From positions 3,100,001 to 3,164,000 of the forward strand of contig CAXXFH010000004.1 in the NCBI GenBank assembly GCA_963677085.2: DNA of 64,000 nucleotides, given 5' to 3'. This document shows positions 24,337 through 33,003 of the stretch, one piece after another. The DNA comes from G963677085 sp963677085. Its GTDB lineage: Bacteria; Planctomycetota; Planctomycetia; Pirellulales; Thermoguttaceae. The number at the start of each line of letters is the position of its first letter. Positions within the stretch are counted from its first letter, which is position 1. The notes beneath the pieces were generated by a model. It had not been told where the DNA came from and did no database searches. It saw only the letters and a program-made list of their open reading frames with translations. A program made the translations under genes and the position numbers.

Positions 24337-25725
24337 ATGAACGTCCAGAAGTTTGTCCGCCGAGTGCGGCTGCCGGTGGCCGCGGAAGAGGCTTTCGCTT
24401 GGCACGAACGGCCCGGTGCGCTCGAGCGTTTGATTCCCCCCTGGGAGCCCGTCGAAATCCTCGAATCGAGCCAAGGTGTCGGCGAGGAGCAAGTTGTCGG
24501 CGAAGGGCAACGTCTCGGCGAGGGGCAACGGGTGAAGCTGCGTAGCCGTGTGGGCCCCTTGCCCGTCGTGTGGGTCGTGGAACACCGCGACTACAAGCCG
24601 GGCCGACAGTTTCGCGACGTTGCCCTGTGTGGACCGTTTTCCTACTGGGACCACCTGCACGCCTTCGAGCCGGAAGGCCCAAGCGATTGCATTCTGGAGG
24701 ACTGCATCGAATATCGGATTCCCGCCGGACTGCTGGGCCGCACGTTGGCTGCCGGCCATGTCGAGCGTCAATTGCAGCGGATGTTTCGCTATCGCCACGA
24801 TACGACGCTGGCCGACCTGAAGATGCACGCCGCCTGGGCCGACCGGCCGCGGTTGCGCGTTGTCGTAAGCGGGTCACACGGACTGGTCGGCTTGGCGCTG
24901 GTGCCCGTGCTGACCACCGGTGGGCATGAGGTGGTTCGGTTGCGCCGCCAGTCGGACAACCATATTGTGGTGCATGGGACCGACGGGGCCGAGGGCACCG
25001 ATGCGGTGGTTCATCTGGCAGGCGAAAACATCGCCGCGGGCCGGTGGTCGCCATCGCAGAAGCGGCAGTTGCGCGACAGCCGCGTGGAAGTGACGCGGAC
25101 GCTCTGCGAAAACCTCGCCCGGCTTGCCCAACCGCCTCGCACGCTGGTATGTGCATCGGCTATCGGGTTCTATGGCAACCAGGGCGACGAGTGGGTCGAC
25201 GAGCAGAGTCCGTCGGGCGAAGGTTTCTTGGCCGAGGTGTGCCAGCAATGGGAAGCCGCTTGTGTGCCTGCCCGAGACGCTGGTATCCGCGTGGTGAATC
25301 TGCGGTTTGGCGCGGTGCTCAGCTCGCGCGGGGGCGCGTTGGCCAAGATGGTTACCCCGTTTCGCCTGGGCCTGGGAGGTCGGGTAGGAGACGGTCGGCA
25401 GTACGTCAGTTGGATCTCGATCGACGACGCGGTGGGAGCCATTCACCACGCAGTGATGAACGACCAAGTGGCAGGACCGATGAATGCCGTGGCCCCCAAC
25501 CCGACGACAAACCAGGAGTTCACGCGAACGCTGGCTGCCGTGGTTCGTCGCCCTGCTCTGGTCCCGGTCCCGGCTACGGCCGCCCGATTGGCGTTGGGCG
25601 AAATGGCCGACGGACTACTGCTTTGCAGCACCCGAGTACGCCCTCTGAGACTCGACGAAAGCGGCTACCGGTTTCGCCACGTTCAGTTGGAACACGCACT
25701 GCGTCACGTGCTGGGGGCCTGGTAG
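24337..25725 (+). CDS. SRPBCC domain fused to TIGR01777-type epimerase (YfcH-like)
   Basis: A 462-residue fusion. Residues 1-~155 are an SRPBCC/START-like ligand-binding domain (FVRRVRLPVAAEEAFAWHERPGALERL; GPFSYWDHLHAFEP; FRYRHDTTLADL). From ~165 a TIGR01777 NAD(P)-dependent epimerase follows (VVVSGSHGLVGLALVPVL, VVHLAGENIAAGRWS, TLVCASAIGFYGNQGDE, SWISIDDAVGAIHHA), and the end is the DUF1731 C-terminal domain. The nucleotide loop G-S-H-G-L-V-G is a variant of GxTGxxG. Function is unknown; the family recurs in light- and stress-responsive clusters. GAGGG lies ~8 nt before the start. It is divergent from the SDR-VOC-photolyase operon. Confidence 0.87.
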   Translation: MNVQKFVRRVRLPVAAEEAFAWHERPGALERLIPPWEPVEILESSQGVGEEQVVGEGQRLGEGQRVKLRSRVGPLPVVWVVEHRDYKPGRQFRDVALCGPFSYWDHLHAFEPEGPSDCILEDCIEYRIPAGLLGRTLAAGHVERQLQRMFRYRHDTTLADLKMHAAWADRPRLRVVVSGSHGLVGLALVPVLTTGGHEVVRLRRQSDNHIVVHGTDGAEGTDAVVHLAGENIAAGRWSPSQKRQLRDSRVEVTRTLCENLARLAQPPRTLVCASAIGFYGNQGDEWVDEQSPSGEGFLAEVCQQWEAACVPARDAGIRVVNLRFGAVLSSRGGALAKMVTPFRLGLGGRVGDGRQYVSWISIDDAVGAIHHAVMNDQVAGPMNAVAPNPTTNQEFTRTLAAVVRRPALVPVPATAARLALGEMADGLLLCSTRVRPLRLDESGYRFRHVQLEHALRHVLGAW

Positions 25726-25957
25726 GTGCCGGCGCTGGCGGCGCGAACCTCCCGGCCGTGGTGGGGTCTAAACCAGGACACGAACTACCCTGATCGCAGT
25801 CGCGGCCGTTGGACGTTCTTCGTTTGGCTGCCCCCTCCCGTGGGAGGGTAAAACGGGCGGGTTGAATTTCCGTCGAAAACGGCCTATGCTAAGGAGCTTA
25901 GGCACTTTTCGTCCCCACTTGCCTGGGGATTTCCTTTTGCTTAACGAGCATGTAACG

Positions 25958-27739
25958 ATGGCCGCTACTACCGCCGCAGCCAAAAAACCTTGCGTCCAGG
26001 CTGAACACATTTCCGGAGCCGATATTGCCATCCAGTCGTTGGTCAATCACGGCGTCGACACCATTTTCGCTTACCCGGGCGGAGCCAGCATTCCGCTGCA
26101 CCAATCGCTGACCCGATTCCGCGACAAGGTTCGCGTGATTCTGCCGCGCCACGAGCAGGGCGGAGGGTTCGCTGCGCAGGGTTATGCCCGAAGTACGGGC
26201 AAGATCGGCGTCTGCATGGCCACCAGCGGCCCGGGCGCCACGAACCTGGTGACCTCGCTGGCCGATGCCAAGCTGGACAGCATCCCCCTGCTGGCTATTA
26301 CCGGCCAAGTGGGCACCTCGGTGATCGGCACCGACGCCTTCCAGGAGACGCCTATCGTCGAGGTCTGCCGTAGTGTGACCAAGCATCACTACCTGGTGAC
26401 CGACGTCGAGGATCTGGCTCGCGTGCTCCGTGAGGCGTTCTACGTGGCCACTACCGGGCGTCCCGGGCCGGTGCTGGTCGATTTGCCGAAGAATGTGCAG
26501 ATTGCCAAGACAGTGCCCAACTACGAAGAGCCGATGGATTTGCCCGGCTACCTCGTCGAACCGAGCTTGGCCACGCCCCGAGAAATTCAAGAGATGGCCG
26601 CGATGATTCGCAAGGCGAAGCGGCCGGTGATTTACTCCGGCGGCGGGATCATTTCGGCCAACGCCAGTGAAGAGCTCACCGTGTTGGCCCGCAAAATGCA
26701 GATCCCCGTGACCTCGACGCTCACCGGTTTGGGTGGTTTTCCCGGCGACGATCCCCTCTGGCTCGACATGCTGGGCATGCATGGCAGTGTGTACGCCAAC
26801 CACGCCGTCGACGAGTGCGATTTGCTGATCGCGTTGGGCGTGCGTTTCGACGACCGGGTGACTGGCAACGTCGCCGCGTTTGCGGCCGGGGCGAAGATTA
26901 TCCACGTGGAGATCGATCCTTCGGAAATCAACAAGATCAAGCGACCCTATCTGGCCATCTGTAGCGATGTGAAATACGCGTTGACCGAGGTGACCAAGAT
27001 CGTCGAACCGTCGGAGGATCTGGCACCCTGGCACAAGAAAATCCAGGCCTGGAAGACCGAGGATCCGTTCCACTACAACCGCGACTCGGAGCATATCCTT
27101 CCGCAGGAAGCCATCGACGAGTTGCACCAGTTGACCAAAAAGTCGGACCCCTACATCGCTGTCGGCGTGGGGCAGCACCAGATGTGGTCGGCCCAATACT
27201 GCAAGTTTCGACAACCTCGTCACTGGATGTCGAGCTCCGGTTTGGGCACCATGGGCTTCGGTCTGCCGGCGGCCATGGGCGTGCAGGCCGCGCACCCGGG
27301 CGAACTGGTCGTCGACATCGACGGCGACGGCAGCCTGCTGATGAACATCCAGGAAATGGCCACCTGTTACTGCGAAAAGCTGCCTGTGAAAGTTCTGCTG
27401 CTGAACAACATGCACCTGGGCATGGTCGTTCAATGGGAAGACCGTTTTCATGCCGCCAATCGGGCACACACCTACTTGGGGCCCGTCGACCATCCGGAGG
27501 CTACCGGCCAGGGCAACGGCATTACGCCCGGGCATCGTTACCCGAATTTCGAAACAATCGCCAAGGGCTTCGGCTGGCAAGCCCGCACGATTTCGAAAAA
27601 AGAAGACCTGCGTCCGGCCCTGAAAGAAATGATCGAGTCGGACGGCCCTTACCTGCTCGAAGTGCAAGTGCCCTACCAGGAGCACGTGTTGCCAATGATC
27701 CCCTCGGGCATGACGGTGCAGGATTTGATTAAGGAGTAG
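25958..27739 (+). CDS. ilvB: Acetolactate synthase large subunit
   Basis: A 593-residue thiamine-diphosphate enzyme that condenses pyruvate into acetolactate (or acetohydroxybutyrate), the first common step of branched-chain amino acid synthesis. Features: N-terminal PYR domain with the catalytic Glu in LPRHEQGGGFAAQGYAR, SGPGATNLVT, QETPIVE, a central FAD-binding-like domain, and the C-terminal ThDP motif VDIDGDGSLLMN...NN. The ATG at 25958 (MAATTAAAKK) gives the expected length; the longer frame from 25862 adds basic, non-family residues. No small regulatory subunit gene follows. It stands apart from the branched-chain aminotransferase at 35.6-36.4 kb. Confidence 0.93.
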   Translation: MAATTAAAKKPCVQAEHISGADIAIQSLVNHGVDTIFAYPGGASIPLHQSLTRFRDKVRVILPRHEQGGGFAAQGYARSTGKIGVCMATSGPGATNLVTSLADAKLDSIPLLAITGQVGTSVIGTDAFQETPIVEVCRSVTKHHYLVTDVEDLARVLREAFYVATTGRPGPVLVDLPKNVQIAKTVPNYEEPMDLPGYLVEPSLATPREIQEMAAMIRKAKRPVIYSGGGIISANASEELTVLARKMQIPVTSTLTGLGGFPGDDPLWLDMLGMHGSVYANHAVDECDLLIALGVRFDDRVTGNVAAFAAGAKIIHVEIDPSEINKIKRPYLAICSDVKYALTEVTKIVEPSEDLAPWHKKIQAWKTEDPFHYNRDSEHILPQEAIDELHQLTKKSDPYIAVGVGQHQMWSAQYCKFRQPRHWMSSSGLGTMGFGLPAAMGVQAAHPGELVVDIDGDGSLLMNIQEMATCYCEKLPVKVLLLNNMHLGMVVQWEDRFHAANRAHTYLGPVDHPEATGQGNGITPGHRYPNFETIAKGFGWQARTISKKEDLRPALKEMIESDGPYLLEVQVPYQEHVLPMIPSGMTVQDLIKE

Positions 27740-27770
27740 GGGCTGGGGACTAGGGACTAGGGCCGAAACG

Positions 27771-27818
27771 GGGTAGCCCCGATAGCTCCGCTATCGGGGT
27801 GCCGTCAGGCACAAGAGG
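27771..27818. repeat. REP-like palindrome, left end of RAYT element
   Basis: A 48-nt sequence with two hairpins: GCCCCGATAG...CTATCGGGG and GTGCC-GTCA-GGCAC, ending ACAAGAGG. It matches the reverse complement of 28403-28449 at all but a few positions. Confidence 0.85.
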
Positions 27819-27831
27819 CCCATCATGCGAT

Positions 27832-28335
27832 TCACCGAATCGGCACGCCCACGCTTCGCCGCTGCTGCCAGTAACGTGCTGAACTGAACGCCCAATCGCA
27901 TGGCTGTGCCACCAAGCCCGCGCGGACGGGATTCTCGTGCATGTACGTCAGCTTCTCGCGAACCTTCTCCTCGCTGTACAAGTTGAATCCGTGATACTTC
28001 GGTTGCCAAAACGGGTCATCATCGCCGATCTTCTCGGCATAATGAACGAACTTGCTACAAACAAGTTGGCCAATGTGGTAGGAACTGAGGCGTTTCCACT
28101 GCTGCAGGAACACACTCAACTGGCCCGGCATCGGAAACCAAACAATGGCGTGAACGTGGTCGGGCATGACTACGAAACCAACGCACGACGCCTTGCGGCC
28201 GGCCAACTGCGAATTGAACACGCCCAGTACCACCCGTTTTGCGCGATCGGGGTCGAGCAAACGGCGGCGACGGTAGCACGAGAATGTGAGGAAGTGGGCG
28301 TGTAACTCGTCGTCATGAATCGTTCGTTTGTTCAT
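27832..28335 (-). CDS. REP-associated tyrosine transposase (RAYT, IS200-like Y1)
   Basis: A 167-residue HUH single-strand DNA transposase. The metal-binding H-x-H is in MPDHVHAIVW (~residue 65). The catalytic tyrosine is expected in the conserved C-terminal LTYMHENPVRAGLV segment. The N-terminal strand HAHFLTFSCYRRRRLL and the tail WAFSSARYW are typical of RAYTs. These proteins bind and cut REP hairpins and are usually single-copy and domesticated. I chose the ATG at 28335 (MNKRTIH); a longer frame to 28371 runs over a short hairpin. The gene lies between two inverted REP copies, which supports the assignment. Confidence 0.9.
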   Translation of the reverse strand: MNKRTIHDDELHAHFLTFSCYRRRRLLDPDRAKRVVLGVFNSQLAGRKASCVGFVVMPDHVHAIVWFPMPGQLSVFLQQWKRLSSYHIGQLVCSKFVHYAEKIGDDDPFWQPKYHGFNLYSEEKVREKLTYMHENPVRAGLVAQPCDWAFSSARYWQQRRSVGVPIR

Positions 28336-28402
28336 GCACAAGAGGATGCCCGACGTTGGGCATGGCGCCAAGTGGGCGGATGGCGATATGCCCCCCGGTG
28401 GT

Positions 28403-28449
28403 CCTCTTGTGCCTTCGGCACCCCGATAGCAGAGCTATCGGGGCTACCC
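28403..28449. repeat. REP-like palindrome, right end of RAYT element
   Basis: A 47-nt inverted partner of 27771-27818: CCTCTTGT, GTGCC-TTC-GGCAC hairpin, then the CCCCGATAGC...GCTATCGGGG hairpin ending CTACCC. Confidence 0.85.
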
Positions 28450-28489
28450 GTTAACCGTTTTCGACTTCCCACTTCCGACTTCGCGTCCT

Positions 28490-29566
28490 TTAGGCCGAGT
28501 AGTCCTCTACGAATAGCCGCGAGTCCCGGGGAATGACGTGGACCTCGTCGCCCACGGCGTGGGATTCTTGCCGGAATCGTTCGTGGGGTATTTCCACGTG
28601 CACCGTCTGGCCGGATTGCGTGGTCAACTCGACCTTGACCACCGGCCCGGCCGACTGGATTCTTGCGATCCGGGCGGGAAGCGACGGGCGGCCGTCGGGT
28701 TGCCGGCATAGCTCCAGGTCGTAGGGGCGGATGAACAGCCGGGCCGTGTCGCCGTTGATTTGCAGTCCGGCCGGCGGGTCGATGACCAGGTGCCCGAACA
28801 CGGCCTTGCCCGACTCGACTCGCCCGTGGAAGAAGTTCACGCTGCCCAGGAAATCCATCACGAAAGCATTGGCCGGCTGGTGGAAGACCTCGTCGGGCGT
28901 GCCGATCTGTTCGATGCGGCCCTGGTTCATCACGACGATGCGGTCGGCCACTTCGAGAGCCTCTTCCTGGTCGTGGGTGACGAAGACGCTGGTCACGTGG
29001 ATCTCGTCGTGCAGCCTGCGAAGCCAACGGCGCAAACCTTGCCGCACCTTGGCGTCCAATGCGCCAAACGGTTCGTCCAGCAGCAGTACCCGCGGTTCGA
29101 CAGCCAACGCCCGAGCCAGCGCCACTCGTTGTCGCTGGCCCCCGGAAAGTTGCGCCGGGTAGCGTTTCTCGAGTCCGTCGAGTTGGATCAGGTGCAACAA
29201 CTCTCGCACCCGGGCGTCGATTTGTTTCTTCGAAGGACGAAGTCGTCTGGGACGCACCTGCAACCCGAATGCGATGTTGTCGAACACGGTCATGTGTCGA
29301 AACAACGCGTAGTGCTGGAAGACGAACCCCACTTGCCGCCGGCCCACGCTATGGCGGGTGACGTCTTGTTCGTGGAAGAGGATCGTGCTTTCGGGCCGAT
29401 CGTCGAAGGCCTCCAGGCCGGCAATGATCCGCAGCAGCGTGGTCTTGCCCGAGCCGGACGGACCAAGCAACGCGACCAATTCGCCGTCGGGAATCTTCAG
29501 CGAGATGTCCTGCAAAGCAGTGAACGCGCCGAATGTCTTGGTGATTTGTGTCAGCTCGATACTCAT
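28490..29566 (-). CDS. cysA: Sulfate ABC transporter ATP-binding protein
   Basis: A 358-residue ATPase of the CysA/PotA type. Walker A is GPSGSGKTT (~residue 38), Q-loop FQHYALFRHM, signature LSGGQRQRVALARAL, Walker B VLLLDEP and the switch His in VTHDQEEAL. A C-terminal regulatory TOBE-like domain follows (~240-355). It powers sulfate or thiosulfate import through CysT/CysW. The ATG at 29566 is preceded by a purine-rich site (AAAGGGAAA); the longer TTG-started frame adds non-family residues. It is the last gene of the operon, ~100 bp after cysW. Confidence 0.92.
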   Translation of the reverse strand: MSIELTQITKTFGAFTALQDISLKIPDGELVALLGPSGSGKTTLLRIIAGLEAFDDRPESTILFHEQDVTRHSVGRRQVGFVFQHYALFRHMTVFDNIAFGLQVRPRRLRPSKKQIDARVRELLHLIQLDGLEKRYPAQLSGGQRQRVALARALAVEPRVLLLDEPFGALDAKVRQGLRRWLRRLHDEIHVTSVFVTHDQEEALEVADRIVVMNQGRIEQIGTPDEVFHQPANAFVMDFLGSVNFFHGRVESGKAVFGHLVIDPPAGLQINGDTARLFIRPYDLELCRQPDGRPSLPARIARIQSAGPVVKVELTTQSGQTVHVEIPHERFRQESHAVGDEVHVIPRDSRLFVEDYSA

Positions 29567-29668
29567 GGGAGATTTCCCTTTGCCGTTACGTTGTACATGC
29601 CCGTCGTGCGTTCGCGGTGGCCAAATACGGTCTGGCGGACCAAACCACAACCTCCTAGTCCCCAGTCC

Positions 29669-30535
29669 CTAATCCCTAGCCCCTTTTCTTTCCACAAAAC
29701 TCTTTGCGGCCAAGGTGATCAAAGCCAGGATCGCCAAAAGTGAGGCCACGGCAAAGGCCGCCACGAAGTTGTATTCGTTGTAGAGAATTTCCACGTGCAA
29801 TGGCATGGTATTGGTTTGCCCTCGCAGGTGGCCCGAGACAACCGACACGGCGCCGAATTCGCCCATCGCCCGGGCGTTGGAAAGGATCACGCCGTAGAGC
29901 AGTCCCCATCTGACGTTGGGCAGCGTGACGCGCCGGAAGGTTTGCCAACCGTTGGCGCCCAGCACCAGGGCCGCCTCTTCTTCTTCAGTGCCTTGCTCTT
30001 GCATCAGCGGTATCAATTCCCGAGCGACGAAGGGAAAGGTCACGAAGATCGTGGCCAACACGATGCCGGGCACGGCAAAGATGATTTGAATGTGGTGTTC
30101 CAGCAACCAGGAGCCGAACCAGCCCTGCATGCCGAACAACAGCACGTAGATAACGCCCGAGATCACCGGCGAAACGGCAAACGGCAGATCGATCAGCGTG
30201 ATCAACAGGCTCTTGCCCCGGAAGCTGAACTTGGCGATCGCCCAGGACGCGGCCAAGCCGAATACCAGATTGACCGGCACGGCGATTCCCGCGACCAACA
30301 GCGTAAGACGGATGGCGGCTAGGGCGTCGTGGTTTGCGAAGCTCTCGAAGTAGGCCGCCAGCCCCTTGCGAAACGCTTCGGCAAACACGGCCACCAGCGG
30401 CACCAGGAGAAATAGCCCGAGGAACCCGAGCGACAACGTGCAAATCAACCATCGCACCCACAGGGGCTCTTGGGTGGCGGTTTGCTTGAGTTGTTGATGT
30501 TTGCGGCCCAGCTGGGGACGTGCGGTGCCGGCCAT
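29669..30535 (-). CDS. cysW: Sulfate ABC transporter permease CysW
   Basis: A 288-residue inner-membrane permease with about six membrane segments, beginning LICTLSLGFLGLFLLVPLVAVF. The conserved BPD_transp_1 EAA-type loop is visible in EEEAALVLGANGWQTFRRVTLPNVRWGLLYG, and GEFGAVSVVSGH is characteristic of CysW. It forms the channel with CysT. The ATG at 30535 (MAGTARPQ) is 4 bp beyond the cysT stop, so the two are translationally coupled; the longer frame overlaps cysT by 29 bp. Confidence 0.92.
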   Translation of the reverse strand: MAGTARPQLGRKHQQLKQTATQEPLWVRWLICTLSLGFLGLFLLVPLVAVFAEAFRKGLAAYFESFANHDALAAIRLTLLVAGIAVPVNLVFGLAASWAIAKFSFRGKSLLITLIDLPFAVSPVISGVIYVLLFGMQGWFGSWLLEHHIQIIFAVPGIVLATIFVTFPFVARELIPLMQEQGTEEEEAALVLGANGWQTFRRVTLPNVRWGLLYGVILSNARAMGEFGAVSVVSGHLRGQTNTMPLHVEILYNEYNFVAAFAVASLLAILALITLAAKSFVERKGARD

Positions 30536-30539
30536 GCGA

Positions 30540-31379
30540 TCAGCCCTCCATCCGATGGTGACGAGCACTCCACCACTGTAAGAGGTTGATCAACAGCAAC
30601 AGAACGAACGAAAGCAGCAGCATCGCGGCGGCGATGGCCGTGGCGCCGGTGTAGTCGTATTGTTCGAGCTTGACCATGATCAACAGCGGCACGATCTCGG
30701 TCTTCATCGGCATGTTGCCGGCGATGAACACCACCGAGCCATACTCGCCGAGCGCTCGGGCGAAAGCCAGGGCGAAACCGGTCAACAAGGCGGGCAACAC
30801 CGTGGGAAGAATCACGCGACGAAAGGTCTGAAGACGGCCGGCGCCCAAGCTGGCCGCCGCTTCTTCCACCTGGGGATCGAGATCCTCGAGCGCCGGCTGC
30901 AACGTACGCACGACGAACGGCAGCCCGATGAAGGTCAGGGCAATGGTGATTCCTAACGGTGAAAACGCGGCTTTGATGCCCAACGGTTCCAGGTATTGCC
31001 CGATCCAACCGGTCGGGGCGTAGACGGTCGTCAGGGCGATGCCGGAAACGGCCGTCGGCAGGGCGAACGGCAGGTCGACCATCGCGTCGACGATTCGCCG
31101 CCCGGGAAAGCGATAGCGTACGAGCATCCAGGCAACGGCCAATCCGAATAGGGCGTTGATGCTGGCCGCCACGAGCGACGCCGTTAGGCTCAGCCGAAAC
31201 GCCGCCAACACCCGGGGTGCGGTGACGGTTTGCCAAATGTGTTCCCACGAAGCGGTTGCCGTCTTGAAGAACAATGCCGAAAGCGGAATCAGCACGATCA
31301 GGCTCAAATACAGCAAGGTGTAGCCAAGGGTCAGGCCAAACCCGGGCAACACGCTTCGCCGTTTCAACGCGATTTGCAT
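30540..31379 (-). CDS. cysT: Sulfate ABC transporter permease CysT (CysU)
   Basis: A 279-residue inner-membrane permease with six predicted membrane segments (first: LGYTLLYLSLIVLIPLSALFF). The EAA-type loop is EEAAASLGAGRLQTFRRVILP, and GEYGSVVFIAGNMPMKTEI is the CysT-specific end of the domain. It pairs with CysW to form the sulfate/thiosulfate channel. It lies downstream of the binding-protein gene with ~280 bp between them that hold a palindromic element, and directly upstream of cysW. Confidence 0.93.
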   Translation of the reverse strand: MQIALKRRSVLPGFGLTLGYTLLYLSLIVLIPLSALFFKTATASWEHIWQTVTAPRVLAAFRLSLTASLVAASINALFGLAVAWMLVRYRFPGRRIVDAMVDLPFALPTAVSGIALTTVYAPTGWIGQYLEPLGIKAAFSPLGITIALTFIGLPFVVRTLQPALEDLDPQVEEAAASLGAGRLQTFRRVILPTVLPALLTGFALAFARALGEYGSVVFIAGNMPMKTEIVPLLIMVKLEQYDYTGATAIAAAMLLLSFVLLLLINLLQWWSARHHRMEG

Positions 31380-31510
31380 GGAACTTCGTCGCCTATGCCG
31401 GAGGTTTGGAAAAGAAACCCGGACTGGGGCGCTTGGGGCGGAGTAAGCGTTGCCCAGTCGCGGGTTTCCATGGATTCACCCTGCTAGTGTTTCGTCAATC
31501 TTTAGGATAG

Positions 31511-31585
31511 GGGTGCCATGGCCACGCAAGCGTGGCCATGTTCGCCGACGTTTTGCCACGACCACGCAAGCGTGGGCACGGCACC
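31511..31585. repeat. GGGTGCCA...GGCACC element with two CCACGCAAGCGTGG hairpins
   Basis: A 75-bp element between the sulfate-binding protein gene and cysT. It contains ATGGCCACG CAAG CGTGGCCAT and a second CCACG CAAG CGTGG hairpin, with outer GGTGCC/GGCACC ends. It could reduce transcription past the binding-protein gene, so that binding protein is made in excess of permease (inference). Confidence 0.65.
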
Positions 31586-31663
31586 TGAACCCCCATTTGA
31601 CAAGTTGACAAAGCACTAGAGCCGGCGAGGCCACCAAAGAGTTGGGTGTCACTCCGACAACGT

Positions 31664-32794
31664 TCAACTGCCCGGGGTGTAAATCTGGTCGAACACGCCG
31701 CCATCGGCGAAATGCGTCTTCTGGGCCTGTTGCCAGCCGCCGAAGACCTCGTCGACCGTGATTCGTTCAACCTCGGGAAATCGTTTCATGTCTTCCGGAT
31801 CGGCCTCTTCGGGCGAAACGGGACGATAGTAATGTTTGGCCGCCAGCTTCTGGCCCACGGGCGAATACAGGTATTCGAGATAGGCCTCGGCTACCTCACG
31901 GGTGCCGTGGTCGTCGACCCAGCGGTCGACCACCGTCACCGGCGGTTCGGCCAAAATACTGATCGACGGCACCACGATGTCGAACTTTTCGGGTCCCAAC
32001 TCGTTGACGGCCAAAAAGGCTTCGTTCTCCCAGGCCAATAGAACGTCACCGATGCCGCGTTGAACAAATGTGTTGGTCGAGCCGCGAGCGCCCGAGTCGA
32101 GTACCGGCACGCGTCGGTACAGGGCCGTGACGAATTCGCGGGCCTTGGCCTCGGCCGCTTTGACCTGTTCGGCCGCCTTCGGATCGTTGAGTTTTGCCAG
32201 GTCGCCCAATTCCTTCTTGAGCATGTAAGCCCAAGCGGCCAGGTAGTTCCACCGCGCACCACCCGATGTTTTGGGGTTGGGGGTGATTACCTCGACCTGG
32301 GGCTTGATGAGGTCGTCCCAATCGTGAATCCCCTTGGGGTTTCCCTTGCGAACGAGAAACACGATCGTCGACGTGTACGGACAACTGTTGTGCGGCAAAC
32401 GCTTTTGCCAGTCGGTGCCAAACAGCTTGGCCTTTTCGGCAATGGCGTCGATGTCGTAGGCCAGCGCCAGCGTGATGACATCGGCCTGAAGCCCGTCGAT
32501 CACTGCCCGGGCTTGCTTGCCGGCACCGCCGTGCGACTGGGTGATCGCTACCCTCTGGCCCGTCTTCTCTTGCCAGTGTTTGGCGAACTCGCGGTTGTAG
32601 TCCTGGTACAACTCACGCGTCGGATCATAGGAGACGTTCAACAGTGCTACGTCTTTCTTGCCCGTGGCAGCACCGTTGGAGGTTGCCGTCGACGCCGTAT
32701 TGCCACAGCCGGCGAAGCCCACAAGAACGGCCGCGGCGAGGACAATTGAAGCATGTAGATGTCGATAGAATAATGACAGCATGGAGCGTGGCAT
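31664..32794 (-). CDS. Sulfate-binding lipoprotein of the ABC importer
   Basis: A 376-residue periplasmic binding protein of the Sbp/CysP family. A lipoprotein signal peptide (~1-28) ends in a lipobox VGFAGC. The mature chain shows family motifs: LLNVSYDPTRELY, QSHGGAGKQARAVIDGL, VITLALAYDID, IVFLVRKGNPKGI, TPNPKTSGGARWNYLAAW. It captures sulfate or thiosulfate and delivers it to CysT/CysW; these motifs do not separate the two anions. The ATG at 32794 has AAGGA 7 nt upstream. It is first in the operon binding protein-cysT-cysW-cysA. Confidence 0.93.
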   Translation of the reverse strand: MPRSMLSLFYRHLHASIVLAAAVLVGFAGCGNTASTATSNGAATGKKDVALLNVSYDPTRELYQDYNREFAKHWQEKTGQRVAITQSHGGAGKQARAVIDGLQADVITLALAYDIDAIAEKAKLFGTDWQKRLPHNSCPYTSTIVFLVRKGNPKGIHDWDDLIKPQVEVITPNPKTSGGARWNYLAAWAYMLKKELGDLAKLNDPKAAEQVKAAEAKAREFVTALYRRVPVLDSGARGSTNTFVQRGIGDVLLAWENEAFLAVNELGPEKFDIVVPSISILAEPPVTVVDRWVDDHGTREVAEAYLEYLYSPVGQKLAAKHYYRPVSPEEADPEDMKRFPEVERITVDEVFGGWQQAQKTHFADGGVFDQIYTPGS

Positions 32795-32843
32795 CAGATC
32801 ATCCTTGTTCTGGTTTCGGCCTGGACGGTTCGCAGTCAAATCA

Positions 32844-32980
32844 ACCACAGAGGCACGGAGGTCACGGAGTTAGTAGCGAACGAAGGAAAGGATGAATTCT
32901 GAAGGATGAACTCGGCCTTTGTACTTTATCCTTCAGAATTCACCTTCCCGAAAACTCTGTGTCCTCCGTGTCTCCGTAGT
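32844..32980. repeat. ACCACGGAG-type inverted-repeat element, copy B
   Basis: A 137-bp element. Outer arms are ACCACAGAGGCACGGAGG and CCTCCGTGTCTCCGTAGT. A nested palindrome carries AAGGATGAATTC at 32888-32899 and its complement near 32928-32946. It lies just upstream of the sulfate-binding protein gene. Confidence 0.8.
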
Positions 32981-33003
32981 GATAAATTCGGGCAAGTGTG
33001 TGG

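Larger units (their letters stand above)
27771..28449. mobile_element. RAYT transposase gene bracketed by inverted REP hairpins
   Basis: A 679-bp unit consisting of one Y1 transposase gene between two nearly identical ~48-nt REP-like sequences in inverted orientation. This is the usual arrangement of REP-associated tyrosine transposases, which act on REP palindromes rather than on classical inverted repeats. It lies between ilvB and the sulfate transporter operon. Confidence 0.82.

Noticed and set aside
25898..27685. 595-codon minus-strand open frame
   Set aside because: It is exactly antisense to ilvB, and its composition (His/Gln/Val-rich) is that of a reverse-complement shadow.
27737..29684. 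Inverted GGGACTAGGGACTAGG-like runs (27737-27762 and 29651-29684) as ends of a composite transposon
   Set aside because: The runs are short, low-complexity and imperfect, and the RAYT element between them has its own better-defined ends.
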